DNA from: CAYWHE01 sp964458125
GTDB lineage: Bacteria; Bacteroidota; Bacteroidia; AKYH767-A; OLB10
Assembly (NCBI GenBank): GCA_964458125.1
Contig: CAYWHE010000041.1
Coordinates: 1-23,038, forward strand
Reading direction: 5' to 3'
DNA length: 23,038 nucleotides
Shown here one piece after another: positions 1 through 9,500 of this stretch. Each line of letters opens with the position of its first letter. Position 1 is the stretch's first letter. The position numbers were made by a program, and so were the translations under genes. The notes under the pieces were generated by a model. It saw nothing but the letters and a program-made list of their open reading frames with translations. It made no database searches and was not told where the DNA came from.

Positions 1-1401
1 CTGGTGTTTTGGGATTCGCTTGGAATACATTTTCAAAATGGCCAGGCAACTCTATTTGTCTCAGCAGCCAGAACCCTCGAAACAACAGCTTCGATTTCCG
101 ACACCTACGGAAATTTGATTGCATATGTTGGTTGCATAAGCAACAATCCCGTTCCTTCAGCTAATGATCTTTCATGCTTTAATTCGTCCAATCAGGTAAT
201 TCAGAATGGCAATGCTATTTTTGGACTTATTTACTGCTTTAATGGAGCTATTTTAATACCCAGACCAAACGATTCAAATAATATTTTTCTTTTTCATCTT
301 GGTTTTATACCAGGTTCAGGATCCGGCGGTAATTTGTTATACAGTCTGATCAATAATTCCATTGGCTCTTGGAGTATTTCTGTAAAAAATTCGTTATTAA
401 ATGATAGTCTTTTTACAGAAAGGATTTTGGCTGTCAAACATGCGAATGGACGGGACTGGTGGATCATAGGCAGGATTTGGTGGACTGATTATTTTGTAAC
501 CTACTTGCTTGAACCAAATGGACTACAAGGGCCTTTTTACCAAAGTATTGGCTCACCGGATACCTTTTATTACGACGGTGGCCAAATGGTGGCTAACAGG
601 TCAGGCGATAAAATAGTAATGGCAGATAATAACGGAACACTTGAATTATTAGACTTTGACCGTTGCACAGGGCAATTTTCCAATTACAACCCCTTATATG
701 TGGCAACTGCACAACTCCAGAAATGGCGTATGTTTTACGGATGTTCCTTTGCCCCTGGAGGGCGGTATTTATATGTTTCTACTTACGACTCTCTTTTACA
801 GTTTGACCTAAATGCATCCAATATTCTGAATTCTCAGATTACAATTTTTCAGACTCCGGATTCAAACTATGTGATCGGGCAACATGCACTTGCGCCAGAT
901 GGTAAGATATATTTTGCCAACCACAGCATGATTACCAATATTACCGATAGTCTGAATACCCATTTAAGCGTAATCAACGATCCCGATCAACCGGGTGTCT
1001 TATGTAATTTTCAGCCTTATAGTTTTTCATTGGGAGGAAGAAGGTCGTTTGCAGGCCTTCCCAATCTCCCCAACTTCAGCCTGGGCCCAGTCAGTGGCAG
1101 TGTTTGTGATTCCCTGTCAACCACGGGGATTCCGGAAACAGGTAAAGACGAAAACAAAATTGCCATATACCCCCAACCGTCTTCCGGTATAATAACCATT
1201 TCATTTGCTCATCCAGTCCGCGGTAAGGTATGCTGCAAGATTACCGATCAAATAGGCGTAATGAGGTTTCAAACCTCGAAACTGCCGGAATCAGGATCCC
1301 TTTCACTTGATGTTTCCTGGCTGACAACAGGACTTTACCATCTCCAGGTAACAATGTCCAATGGCAGCGTGATGCATCATAAGTTGTTGGTTGCACAATA
1401 G
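1..1401 (+). CDS. T9SS-sorted secreted protein, C-terminal part (5' end outside window)
   Basis: The frame is open to the left edge, so the true start is probably outside; a GTG at 4 is available but has no visible ribosome site. About 465 residues are visible. The last ~80 (from IAIYPQPSSG, about residue 386) have the features of a type IX secretion C-terminal sorting domain: a YPQPSSG turn (a variant of YPNPxxG), alternating beta strands, an LTTGLYHLQV strand and a final basic/hydrophobic strand ending LLVAQ. The middle part has stretches such as FAPGGRYLYVSTYDSLLQFD and ALAPDGKIYFAN, which look like blades of a beta-propeller. Family knowledge: such proteins cross the outer membrane through T9SS and are attached to the surface or released. 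The substrate or partner cannot be named. It converges on the lspA operon; the 99 bp between them hold a GGGCCGGCCC palindrome at 1463-1472 but no clear terminator. Confidence 0.8.
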   Translation: MVFWDSLGIHFQNGQATLFVSAARTLETTASISDTYGNLIAYVGCISNNPVPSANDLSCFNSSNQVIQNGNAIFGLIYCFNGAILIPRPNDSNNIFLFHLGFIPGSGSGGNLLYSLINNSIGSWSISVKNSLLNDSLFTERILAVKHANGRDWWIIGRIWWTDYFVTYLLEPNGLQGPFYQSIGSPDTFYYDGGQMVANRSGDKIVMADNNGTLELLDFDRCTGQFSNYNPLYVATAQLQKWRMFYGCSFAPGGRYLYVSTYDSLLQFDLNASNILNSQITIFQTPDSNYVIGQHALAPDGKIYFANHSMITNITDSLNTHLSVINDPDQPGVLCNFQPYSFSLGGRRSFAGLPNLPNFSLGPVSGSVCDSLSTTGIPETGKDENKIAIYPQPSSGIITISFAHPVRGKVCCKITDQIGVMRFQTSKLPESGSLSLDVSWLTTGLYHLQVTMSNGSVMHHKLLVAQ

Positions 1402-1500
1402 TCCTGAAAAGAAATAATTACCATTGCATGCTTCAGACTGTTAACCTCGGTTTTTCGTTTCCGGGCCGGCCCTGCAAAAAGAATAAATTTTAACAGGGTT

Positions 1501-2208
1501 TCAGGAAACTTTCTCAGCTGAAGCTTCGCTGCCGGACGGAGCTCCGCCAATATGCTCTGAAACGGGTTCCAAAGACGGGTCATCCTTTTTTTCATGAAAG
1601 AAATGCGACTGGAACAGGAGGATGCATAACACCCCGATGGTAATGGCGCTGTCGGCAATGTTGAATACGGGACGGAAAAAAATAAAATCTTCCCCGCCCC
1701 AGACGGGAAACCAGGAAGGAAAATGCCCTTCGATGATCGGGAAATATAACATATCCACAACCCGGCCATGCAGGAAGGAGGCATATCCCTGACCGCCTAA
1801 AAATTCGGCCACCTGGAAATCGCTTTCAGTGAAGAGCAGTCCGTAAAAGGCGCTGTCGAGAATATTGCCCACCGCACCGGCAAAGATCATGGACATAAAT
1901 ACAATAAGCCTGATGCTGGTTTTTTTCTTCATCAGCATGACCATGTACCAGGCAATGCCTGAGGCCGCGAGGATACGGAAGAGACTCAGCACCATTTTTC
2001 CGTATTCCCCGGCCAGTTCCAGTCCGAAGGCCATGCCGTTGTTCTCGGTAAAATGAATGATGAACCAGTCGCCTGCCATGCGGATCTCCTGGCCCAGAAA
2101 GAGATGACTCTTGATCCATATTTTCAGGCTCTGGTCGACCAGCAGAATGGCGAAAACCGTGAGGAGGGAGATCCTCAGCAAACGAAAAAACCGGTTTTTA
2201 TCTTCCAT
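1501..2208 (-). CDS. lspA: Lipoprotein signal peptidase (signal peptidase II)
   Basis: Inner-membrane aspartyl protease that cuts the signal peptide from prolipoproteins after lipid modification of the +1 cysteine. The protein is 235 residues with four hydrophobic segments. The two catalytic aspartates are visible in their family motifs: D118 in GNILDS and D186 in FNIADS. The FTENNGMAFG motif (residues 53-62) and the HGRVVDMLYFP segment (148-157), typical of Bacteroidota LspA, are also present. It is longer than the ~160-residue E. coli enzyme. The extra length is a loop before HGRVVDM and a hydrophilic tail of about 35 residues rich in Ser, Glu and Ala. It is the last gene of the ileS - dksA-like - lspA operon, 74 bp after the dksA-like gene. 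The start ATG precedes a short basic segment and the first membrane helix. Confidence 0.95.
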   Translation of the reverse strand: MEDKNRFFRLLRISLLTVFAILLVDQSLKIWIKSHLFLGQEIRMAGDWFIIHFTENNGMAFGLELAGEYGKMVLSLFRILAASGIAWYMVMLMKKKTSIRLIVFMSMIFAGAVGNILDSAFYGLLFTESDFQVAEFLGGQGYASFLHGRVVDMLYFPIIEGHFPSWFPVWGGEDFIFFRPVFNIADSAITIGVLCILLFQSHFFHEKKDDPSLEPVSEHIGGAPSGSEASAEKVS

Positions 2209-2282
2209 GGGACTGATCTGCCTTCCGTCCGGTGCCGCTGCAGGAACAGGTTCTGAAAAGGCCAGACGGGCGCCTGATACGC

Positions 2283-2669
2283 TTAATCTTTGTACTGCTG
2301 AAGCTTGGCCTCAATGCTTTGCGTGGTATGCGGCACGGCACGAAGCCTTTCTTTCGGAATCAGTTTGCCGGTGACACGGCAGACCCCGTACGTTTTATTT
2401 TCAATGCGGATCAGTGCATTCTCCAGTTGCTCAATGAATTTTTTCTGCCGCACAGCCAGTTGACCTGCTTCTTCCTTGGCCAGCGTGTCGGACCCGTCCT
2501 CCAGCATTTTAAAGGTGCTGGCCGTATCATCGGTGCCGTGCTCATTGGCATTGTTCAGGGCAGCCTGGAGGTTTACCAGTTCCGTCCTTGCTTCATCCAG
2601 CTTTTTTAATATGATGGTTTTAAATTCCTTCAGTTCCTTGTCGCTGTAGCTTGATTTTTCCTTACCCAT
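2283..2669 (-). CDS. DksA/TraR-family regulator without the zinc cysteines
   Basis: 128-residue DksA/TraR-like protein, probably an RNA polymerase secondary-channel binding regulator of the stringent-response type. Residues 8-92 form a charged helical hairpin. Its tip, GTDDTAS (45-51), keeps an acidic residue and alanine (D48, A50) like the DxxDxA tip of E. coli DksA. The C-terminal part (GVCRVTGKLIPKERLRAVPH, from residue 95) aligns with the zinc-finger region, but only C97 of the four zinc cysteines remains; the others are T100, S118 and K122 or nearby. This degenerate finger is usual in Bacteroidota members placed beside ileS and lspA, so it is not a sign of decay. The start ATG lies 2 bp after the ileS stop, which implies translation from the same mRNA. 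Its target promoters cannot be inferred. Confidence 0.88.
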   Translation of the reverse strand: MGKEKSSYSDKELKEFKTIILKKLDEARTELVNLQAALNNANEHGTDDTASTFKMLEDGSDTLAKEEAGQLAVRQKKFIEQLENALIRIENKTYGVCRVTGKLIPKERLRAVPHTTQSIEAKLQQYKD

Positions 2670-2671
2670 AC

Positions 2672-5600
2672 TCAGATTTTGTTAATTAATGTAACCGTTT
2701 TAATTTCATCATCCACCTCCAGCACATCACCGTCCTTTTCCGGTATCCTGTCCACCATTTCAAGGGTGGAGGCCAAAATTTCGGTGCAAATATAATTTAA
2801 ATTATTGGAAATGGATTTATTGATGGCCTCATGGGCCTGTATTTTAATGGAAATGCGGTCGGTGACCTCAAAGCCCTTGTCTTTTCTCAAATTCTGAATA
2901 CGGTTGACGATTTCCCGGGCAATGCCTTCTTCCCGCAGTTTCTCTGAAATGGCGGTATCCAGCGCCACCGTCAGGGGTCCTTCCACGGCTACCTGCCAGC
3001 CCGGGATATCCTCCGACAGGATCTCCACATCCTCCGGTAACAGGGTGATTGCCTGTCCGCCCAGGTTCAGGGTATGTCCTCCGCTTTTTTCAAATGCGGC
3101 AATTTCATTCTGGCCGAATGCCTGTATGGCTGCAGCCACTTCCTTCATCATTCCCCCGACTTTTTTTCCCAGCACCTTGAAGTTTGGCTTGATTTTCTTC
3201 ACGAGTATGCCTGCCGTATCGGTGATGTATTCCAGTTCCTTCACATTCACCTCCGACAGGATCAGCGGCTTGACTGCCTCCACCTTTTGCTGAAAGGAGA
3301 GGTTCAGCACGGGCAGTAAAATTTTATTCAGGGGTTGCCGCACCCGGATGTTTACCTTTTTACGCAGGGACAACACCATGGATGATATCTGCTGGGCCAG
3401 TTCCATCCGCTCCTCCAGATCCTTGTCCAGGAGTTCCTTCCGGAATGCCGGAAAATCTGCGATATGAACCGAGGATGATCCTTGCCCGCTGCCGGCCCGG
3501 AGATCCCTGAACAGGCGGTCGGCAAAAAAAGGTGCAATGGGCGACATGAGAACGGCGATGGTTTCCAGGCAGGTAAACAGGGTCTGGTAGGCGGCCAGTT
3601 TATCGGCATCATTGGTATTGGCCTTCCGGACCGACCAGAACCTGCGCCGGCCCAGGCGAACATACCAGTTGCTGAGGTGTTCCGATACAAAATCCTGGAT
3701 GGCGCGGGCAGCACGTGTCGGTTCATAGTCGGCATAGCTTTCATCCACGAACCGGATCAGGGTGTTCAGTTCGGACAAAATCCACCGGTCTGTTTCCTGG
3801 CGCTGATTCACCGGCACCTGAGGCGTCCTGCTGTCAAAGCCATCAATGTTGGCATAAAGGGCAAAAAAGGAATACGTGTTGTACAGCGTTCCAAAAAATT
3901 TCCGCTGCACATCTCCAATTCCTTCCTCATTAAAACGCAGGTTATCCCAGGGCTGAGCATTGCTGATCATGTACCAGCGCGGGGCATCGGGACCGTATTT
4001 TTCAATGGTGGCAAACGGGTCGACGGCATTGCCCAGGCGCTTGCTCATTTTATTGCCGTTCTTATCCAATACAAGCCCGTTGCTGACCACATTTTTAAAA
4101 GCCACCGAATCAAACAGCATAACGGCGATGGCATGCAGCGTGAAAAACCAGCCGCGGGTCTGGTCAACGCCTTCAGCGATGAAATCGGCGGGGAAAGTAT
4201 GTTTCCCGAACTGCTCATGGCCTGTCCCTCCGGGACTTTCCGGACCCATATAGTGATATTGCGCATACGGCATGGCTCCGCTGTCGAACCACACATCGAT
4301 TAGATCTGCTTCGCGGAACATTTTTTTTCCGGATGGGGACACCAGGATCAGGTCATCCACATAAGGGCGGTGCAAGTCAAAGCCGGTATGATGATCAGCG
4401 CCTTCACCGGTCACGGGATTGGATTTCATAAATCCGGCCGCAACCGATTTGGCGACTTCGCTGCGAAGCTGCAGTACGGATCCGATGCAAAGCTGTTCGG
4501 TTTTATCTTCTGAAGTCCAGATGGGAAGCGGTATTCCCCAGAAACGGGACCGGGACAGGTTCCAGTCCACCAGATTCTCAAGCCAGTTACCGAACCGGCC
4601 CGTACCCGTGGATTCAGGTTTCCAGTTAATCGACCGGTTCAGTTCAATGAGCCGTTCCTTGCAGGCCGTTGTCCGCACAAACCAGGAATCCAGCGGGTAA
4701 TAAAGCACCGGCTTGTCGGTGCGCCAGCAATGGGGATAATTGTGTTCGTATTTCTCAACTTTAAAAGCCTTGTTTTCGTGCTTTAACTTGATGGCTATAC
4801 GTTCATCAACGGATAAATATTTATCCCGCCCCTGTTTTTTTCTTTCGGCTTCCTTTTGTTCATCGGATAAGTATTCCTCCTTGACAAATTCACCTGCAAA
4901 ATCGGTTACTTCTTTGACAAACCTGCCCCGCCTGTCAACCAGGGGCATGGCTTTGCCGTTTTCATCAGGAACCAGGATGGAGGAAATGTTATTCTGATTG
5001 CATACCCGGAAGTCATCGGCACCGAAAACCGAAGCCGTGTGAACAATGCCTGTTCCGTCTTCCGTACTGACGAAATCACCGATGATCACTTCAAAGGCTT
5101 TTCCATCGGGCTGCACATAGGGCATGAGTTGATGATATTTTATTCCCGCCAGAAAATCACCTGTAAACTCATCTACTATCCGGTAAGGTATAGCCTTATC
5201 ACCCTCCCGGTAATCCTCCAATTTCAGATTCTCATTTTTTTCCGGAAAAAACCGATGAAGTAACTCTTTGGCAAGAATGACATTGACCAACCTGTAGGTG
5301 TAGGGATTATATGTTTTTACAAGGACATAGTTTATTTTGGACCCAACGGCAAGTGCACAATTTGCAGGCAGGGTCCAGGGGGTGGTTGTCCATGCTAAAA
5401 AATAAATATTTTCCCTTTCAATATCAACATTGGACCAGATTGATTTTCCGGTTTTAGGACTATTTGGAGAACCATGATGGTCACTATTAACATCTGAGGA
5501 TAAAACGCGACTTTTATCCACTTCAAACTGCGCAACAACGGTGGTATCCTTAATCGGCCTGTAACAGCCGGGCTGGTTCAGTTCATGGGAACTCAGGCCA

Positions 5601-6160
5601 GTGCCGGCGGCGGGAGAATAGGGCTGTATGGTGTACCCTTTGTATAACAGGTTTTTTTCATACAACAGGCTCAACAGATACCAGACCGATTCAATATAAT
5701 CATTTTCAAAGGTGATGTAGGGATGCTCCAGGTCGACCCAGTACCCCATTTTCCGGGTGAGGTCATCCCACACATCCTTGTACTTCATCACCTCCTTCCG
5801 GCAGGCCTTGTTGTAATCTTCCACCGAAATGGTTTTGCCGATGTCCTCCTTGGTGATGCCCAGGGTTTTTTCAACGCTCAGTTCAATCGGCAGACCGTGG
5901 GTATCCCATCCGCCTTTACGTTTGACCTGGTATCCCTTCAGCGTTTTGTAACGGCAGAAAATATCCTTGATCGTCCGGGCCATGACGTGGTGAATGCCCG
6001 GCAAACCATTGGCCGAAGGCGGACCCTCATAAAAAACAAAAGGTGGCCTTCCTTCCCTCGTTTCTATGCTCTGCCGGAACGTGTTTTCCTTTTCCCACAA
6101 GGCCAGCACCTCGCTGCCCATGGCCGGCAGATTCAACTGTTTATATTCGGGATAACTCAT
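2672..6160 (-). CDS. ileS: Isoleucyl-tRNA synthetase, IleRS2 type, with swapped HIGH motif
   Basis: Charges tRNA-Ile with isoleucine in the cytoplasm; 1162 residues, class I synthetase. Visible motifs are FYEGPPSANGLP followed by GIHH (55-58) in the place of HIGH, then GGWDTHGLP and KMSKR (704-708). WDTHGLP, rather than WDCHGLP, points to the eukaryote-like IleRS2 clade. The central insertion (CP1 editing domain) and the C-terminal anticodon-binding region are present at normal length. The frame reaches an upstream ATG at 6265, but the ATG at 6160 is preferred for three reasons: MSYPEYKQLNLP matches the family N-terminus, an AGGAAAAA-type purine stretch precedes it, and a TACCTTTG -7 box lies at 6185-6192, inside the longer frame. 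First gene of the ileS - dksA-like - lspA operon. As the only ileS seen, it is presumably the housekeeping enzyme. The altered motif is treated under findings. Confidence 0.96.
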   Translation of the reverse strand: MSYPEYKQLNLPAMGSEVLALWEKENTFRQSIETREGRPPFVFYEGPPSANGLPGIHHVMARTIKDIFCRYKTLKGYQVKRKGGWDTHGLPIELSVEKTLGITKEDIGKTISVEDYNKACRKEVMKYKDVWDDLTRKMGYWVDLEHPYITFENDYIESVWYLLSLLYEKNLLYKGYTIQPYSPAAGTGLSSHELNQPGCYRPIKDTTVVAQFEVDKSRVLSSDVNSDHHGSPNSPKTGKSIWSNVDIERENIYFLAWTTTPWTLPANCALAVGSKINYVLVKTYNPYTYRLVNVILAKELLHRFFPEKNENLKLEDYREGDKAIPYRIVDEFTGDFLAGIKYHQLMPYVQPDGKAFEVIIGDFVSTEDGTGIVHTASVFGADDFRVCNQNNISSILVPDENGKAMPLVDRRGRFVKEVTDFAGEFVKEEYLSDEQKEAERKKQGRDKYLSVDERIAIKLKHENKAFKVEKYEHNYPHCWRTDKPVLYYPLDSWFVRTTACKERLIELNRSINWKPESTGTGRFGNWLENLVDWNLSRSRFWGIPLPIWTSEDKTEQLCIGSVLQLRSEVAKSVAAGFMKSNPVTGEGADHHTGFDLHRPYVDDLILVSPSGKKMFREADLIDVWFDSGAMPYAQYHYMGPESPGGTGHEQFGKHTFPADFIAEGVDQTRGWFFTLHAIAVMLFDSVAFKNVVSNGLVLDKNGNKMSKRLGNAVDPFATIEKYGPDAPRWYMISNAQPWDNLRFNEEGIGDVQRKFFGTLYNTYSFFALYANIDGFDSRTPQVPVNQRQETDRWILSELNTLIRFVDESYADYEPTRAARAIQDFVSEHLSNWYVRLGRRRFWSVRKANTNDADKLAAYQTLFTCLETIAVLMSPIAPFFADRLFRDLRAGSGQGSSSVHIADFPAFRKELLDKDLEERMELAQQISSMVLSLRKKVNIRVRQPLNKILLPVLNLSFQQKVEAVKPLILSEVNVKELEYITDTAGILVKKIKPNFKVLGKKVGGMMKEVAAAIQAFGQNEIAAFEKSGGHTLNLGGQAITLLPEDVEILSEDIPGWQVAVEGPLTVALDTAISEKLREEGIAREIVNRIQNLRKDKGFEVTDRISIKIQAHEAINKSISNNLNYICTEILASTLEMVDRIPEKDGDVLEVDDEIKTVTLINKI

Positions 6161-6184
6161 TTTTTCCTTTCCGTATAAAGGGTG

Positions 6185-6192
6185 CAAAGGTA
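6185..6192 (-). promoter_or_regulatory. Bacteroidota -7 box for the ileS operon
   Basis: TACCTTTG on the minus strand (followed by C) matches the TAnnTTTG consensus exactly. It ends 24 bp before the ileS ATG at 6160, which predicts a leader of about 15-20 nt. A clear -33 TTTG at ideal spacing is not present; a TTTG lies only 11 nt upstream of the box. Confidence 0.6.
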
Positions 6193-6513
6193 AGGAATAT
6201 CCGCAAATTTTACCGGTATGAACGGAAATTAAGGGGCATTCCAAATGAGGCCCGCATTCCAGCATTCAGGACTGCCGAAACCCCGAAAACGGATGCCTTA
6301 AATCCGGAAGTTTTCAGCATTTCCGTAAAAAAAAGCTGATGAAATTAACAGGATAAGGAAAAACCAATGTCGCACGTGCAAAACCCTGGTTTCCCTTTTT
6401 GCCTTTGACGGACCTTAAACATTCTCTGCCTGAATATACGTTACCGGATCATTTGCAAAATAAAATTTATAAAACCAGCATAAGCAGAGGGCAAACACCG
6501 GGGGATATCCCTG
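6193..6513. other. Intergenic stretch between ileS and the VPS10-type gene
   Basis: No convincing gene. On the minus strand, downstream of the VPS10-type gene, GGAAACCA and TGGTTTTTCC (6357-6392 in plus coordinates) can pair around a 20-nt loop, followed by a short T-rich stretch. This is a weak candidate terminator about 120 bp past the stop codon. A GGGATATCCC palindrome lies at 6502-6511, just after the stop. The short plus-strand frames here have no start signal or recognisable protein features. Confidence 0.35.
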
Positions 6514-9500
6514 TTATTTTCCTTCCAGCCGGAAGACCTTTTCTTCCGTCAGGACCCTGTTCACCTCCGGCAGGCCCGTTTCAATCATGGCATGGAGTTT
6601 TTTAAGCTGAAGGTCGATGCGGCCGGATAAATCCGTAAATACTTCGAAGGACTGCCTGGTAGGGGCGCCATCGGCCGCTTCCACAAATTCCCTTAAACCG
6701 GATAGTTTATCATTCAGCCTGTTGGGAAAGTTAAAGAGGTCATAGTCGGTAACAGCTTTGGGCTGTGTCAGTTCCTCCTCTACCCTTTTCAGGGAATCAA
6801 GGAAGGGCTTTGCGACCGTTTTTATTCTGTTTACCGAAACCGAATCGCTGGTGTTATCCATGGCAGCCTGGATTTCCTTGCTGAGTTTCCTGATGAGGTT
6901 GATGCCTTCGCTGGTTTCACTTTGTTTTTTGCTGATGTCGCGGAGAAGGGTGAACTGTTTGCTGAAGTCAGCATCGGATACCGACAGGCGGGGATCCGGT
7001 ACGATCATCACGGGCCTTTCAGCCAGCAGCGAATCGTCCTCGTATAAGCGTACCGTATACTTACCCGGAGGGGCCAGGGGGCCTGCCAGGGAACCTGAAA
7101 TCAATGCGTTATTGCCGTTTTCAATTGGCTTCGCATCGGGGTAACGCATATCCCATACGAAACTGTTCATACCCTTGCGGGCGGGAAGCAGACCGGGCCG
7201 CTGAACCATGGTATCCTGGTAAAACTCTTTCTGTATTTTGACCGGCTCCCCCTTTTTATCTTTCACACTGGAATAGGTGATGATGGTGTCGTTTTGCTGA
7301 TCAAAAATTTTCAAGGTGATTTCTCTGGCGGGTTTCCGGTCGAAATAATACCGCAGCAGCACACCATGAGGACTGTTTTCGCCTTCCTGCATCAGCGGGC
7401 TGAAATAACTCCCTCCCCGTTGCCGGTATGCGGGACGGGGCGGATAAAGATAATTCCGGGAAGCCGAAGCCTCCCGCAGGCGGTATAAGGGGGTAATGTC
7501 ATCCAGTATCCAAAAAGCCCGGCCGTGAGTGGCAATCACCAGGTCCTTTTCATTTTCTTGAATTTTGATATCGTGAACAGGTGTGTTGGGAAGGTTCAGT
7601 TTCAGGCTCTGCCAGTGTTCACCTGCATCAAATGAAACATATATTCCTGTTTCCGTACCGCAATATAAAATCCCCTTCACCGCGGGGTCTTCACGGATCA
7701 CGCGGGTGTAATCCGATGCGGGTATACCGGTGGTGACCTGCTTCCAGGTTGCTCCGTAATCCGAAGTTTTGAACTGGTAGGGCCGGTTGTCGTTCATTTT
7801 ATAACGGTTAGCCGCAACGAAGCAGGTGCCGGCATCGAATTGCCCGGCTTCTATAATGCTGATGAGGGCATACCCGCCGGGGAATTTTGGCGTTACGTTC
7901 GTCCATGTTTTTCCTTCATCGCGGCTGACATGGATCAGGCCGTCATCCGATCCAGCCCAGAAAACACCTTTCACTACCGGTGATTCAGCGAAAGTAAAAA
8001 TATTGGCATAAGCTTCGGCCCCGGTGTTATCTTTGGTGATGGGTCCTCCGCTGGCATGCATGGCAGCCTTATCATGACGGGTCAGATCAGGTGAAAGAAT
8101 TTCCCAGGTGTTTCCGCCGTCCCGGGTACGGTGGACAAACTGGGAAGTAACATACAGCGTTTTGGGATCATGCGGCGAAAAGACGATGGGAAAGGTCCAG
8201 TTGAACCGGTATTTCCGCTCCCCCGATCCGTGACCGTGATTGCTTTCGGGCCAGACGGAAATAAACCGGTATTGGTTGGTTTTCTTATTGTATACACTCA
8301 GCACCCCGTCATATTCCCCTCCATAGGTGATGTCGGGATTGAGGGGATCCGGAACAATGTAACCCGCTTCTCCCCCGGCCACGGGAAACCAGTCCTGCTC
8401 ATCAATGCTGTACCCGTCGCTGGAAGAGGCAATGCGGATGGATGAGTTGTCCTGCTGCGCACCGTATACATGATAGGGAAAATCGTTATCCACGCTGACA
8501 TGATAGAACTGAGCTGTCGGAAAATCAAGCTCCGTGTAATGCAGTCCTCCGTCATTACTCACATAACCCCCGCCATCATCGCCTATAATCATCAGCTTCG
8601 GATTATCCGGGTTGATCCAGATATCGTGATGATCGCCATGCATGCTGGGCATCATGGAGAATTTTTTACCTCCGTCCGTACTTCTCCATAATTGCACATT
8701 CAGGCACCAGACAATATCTTCATTTTTCGGATCGGCCAGGATGGTGCTGAAATACCATGGTCTTTTCCGGAGGCTGCGGTCATCCGTTGTACGGATCCAG
8801 TGTTCGCCCTTATCGTTGCTGCGGAAAATTCCTCCGTTTTCATTTTCAACGGATGCATACACCACGTCGGGATTGGCCGGTGTGGTGGTCAGGACGATTT
8901 TACCAAGCATGCCAACGGGCAATCCCGGGTTCCTGGAAATCTCCCTCCAGGTGTCGCCGCCATCGGTTGATTTGTATAATCCGCTGCCCCATCCTCCGCT
9001 GCTCAGCGACCAGGGGTTGCGGCAGGACTGCCAGAGCGAGGCATAAAGCGCGCGCGGGTTGGATGGATCAAACACTGCACTGATGCATCCCGTGCTGTCG
9101 TTTTTATATAATATACGGCTCCAGGTTTTACCGCCATCCTTACTCCGGTACAAACCTCTTTCAACGTTTGTCCCGAAAATTTTACCCATGCAGCAGGCAT
9201 AAACGATGTCGGGGTTGGAAGGATGAATAAGGATAGAACTGATGGCACCGGATTGGGCAAGTCCGGCATGTATCCAGGTCTTACCAGCATCTTCTGACTT
9301 ATAAATCCCGTCGCCAAAACTCACATTACCCCGCATTTCAGCTTCTCCCATTCCGGCATAGACCAGGTTAGGGGAGCTTTCGGCAACTGCAATGGCCCCG
9401 ACCGAGGAAGAATGAAAGGTTGTGTCCCCGATGCAGAACCAGGAACGGCCCGCATCGGTTGTTTTCCATATACCGCCGCCGACCGCTCCGAAATAATACA

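Noticed and set aside
3482..4303. Long plus-strand frame (273 codons) opposite ileS
   Set aside because: It lies fully inside the well-supported ileS gene on the other strand, has no family features and is explained by codon-bias shadowing.
6161..6265. N-terminal extension of IleS from the ATG at 6265
   Set aside because: The extension does not match the family N-terminus and contains the TACCTTTG -7 box; the ATG at 6160 has a better ribosome site.
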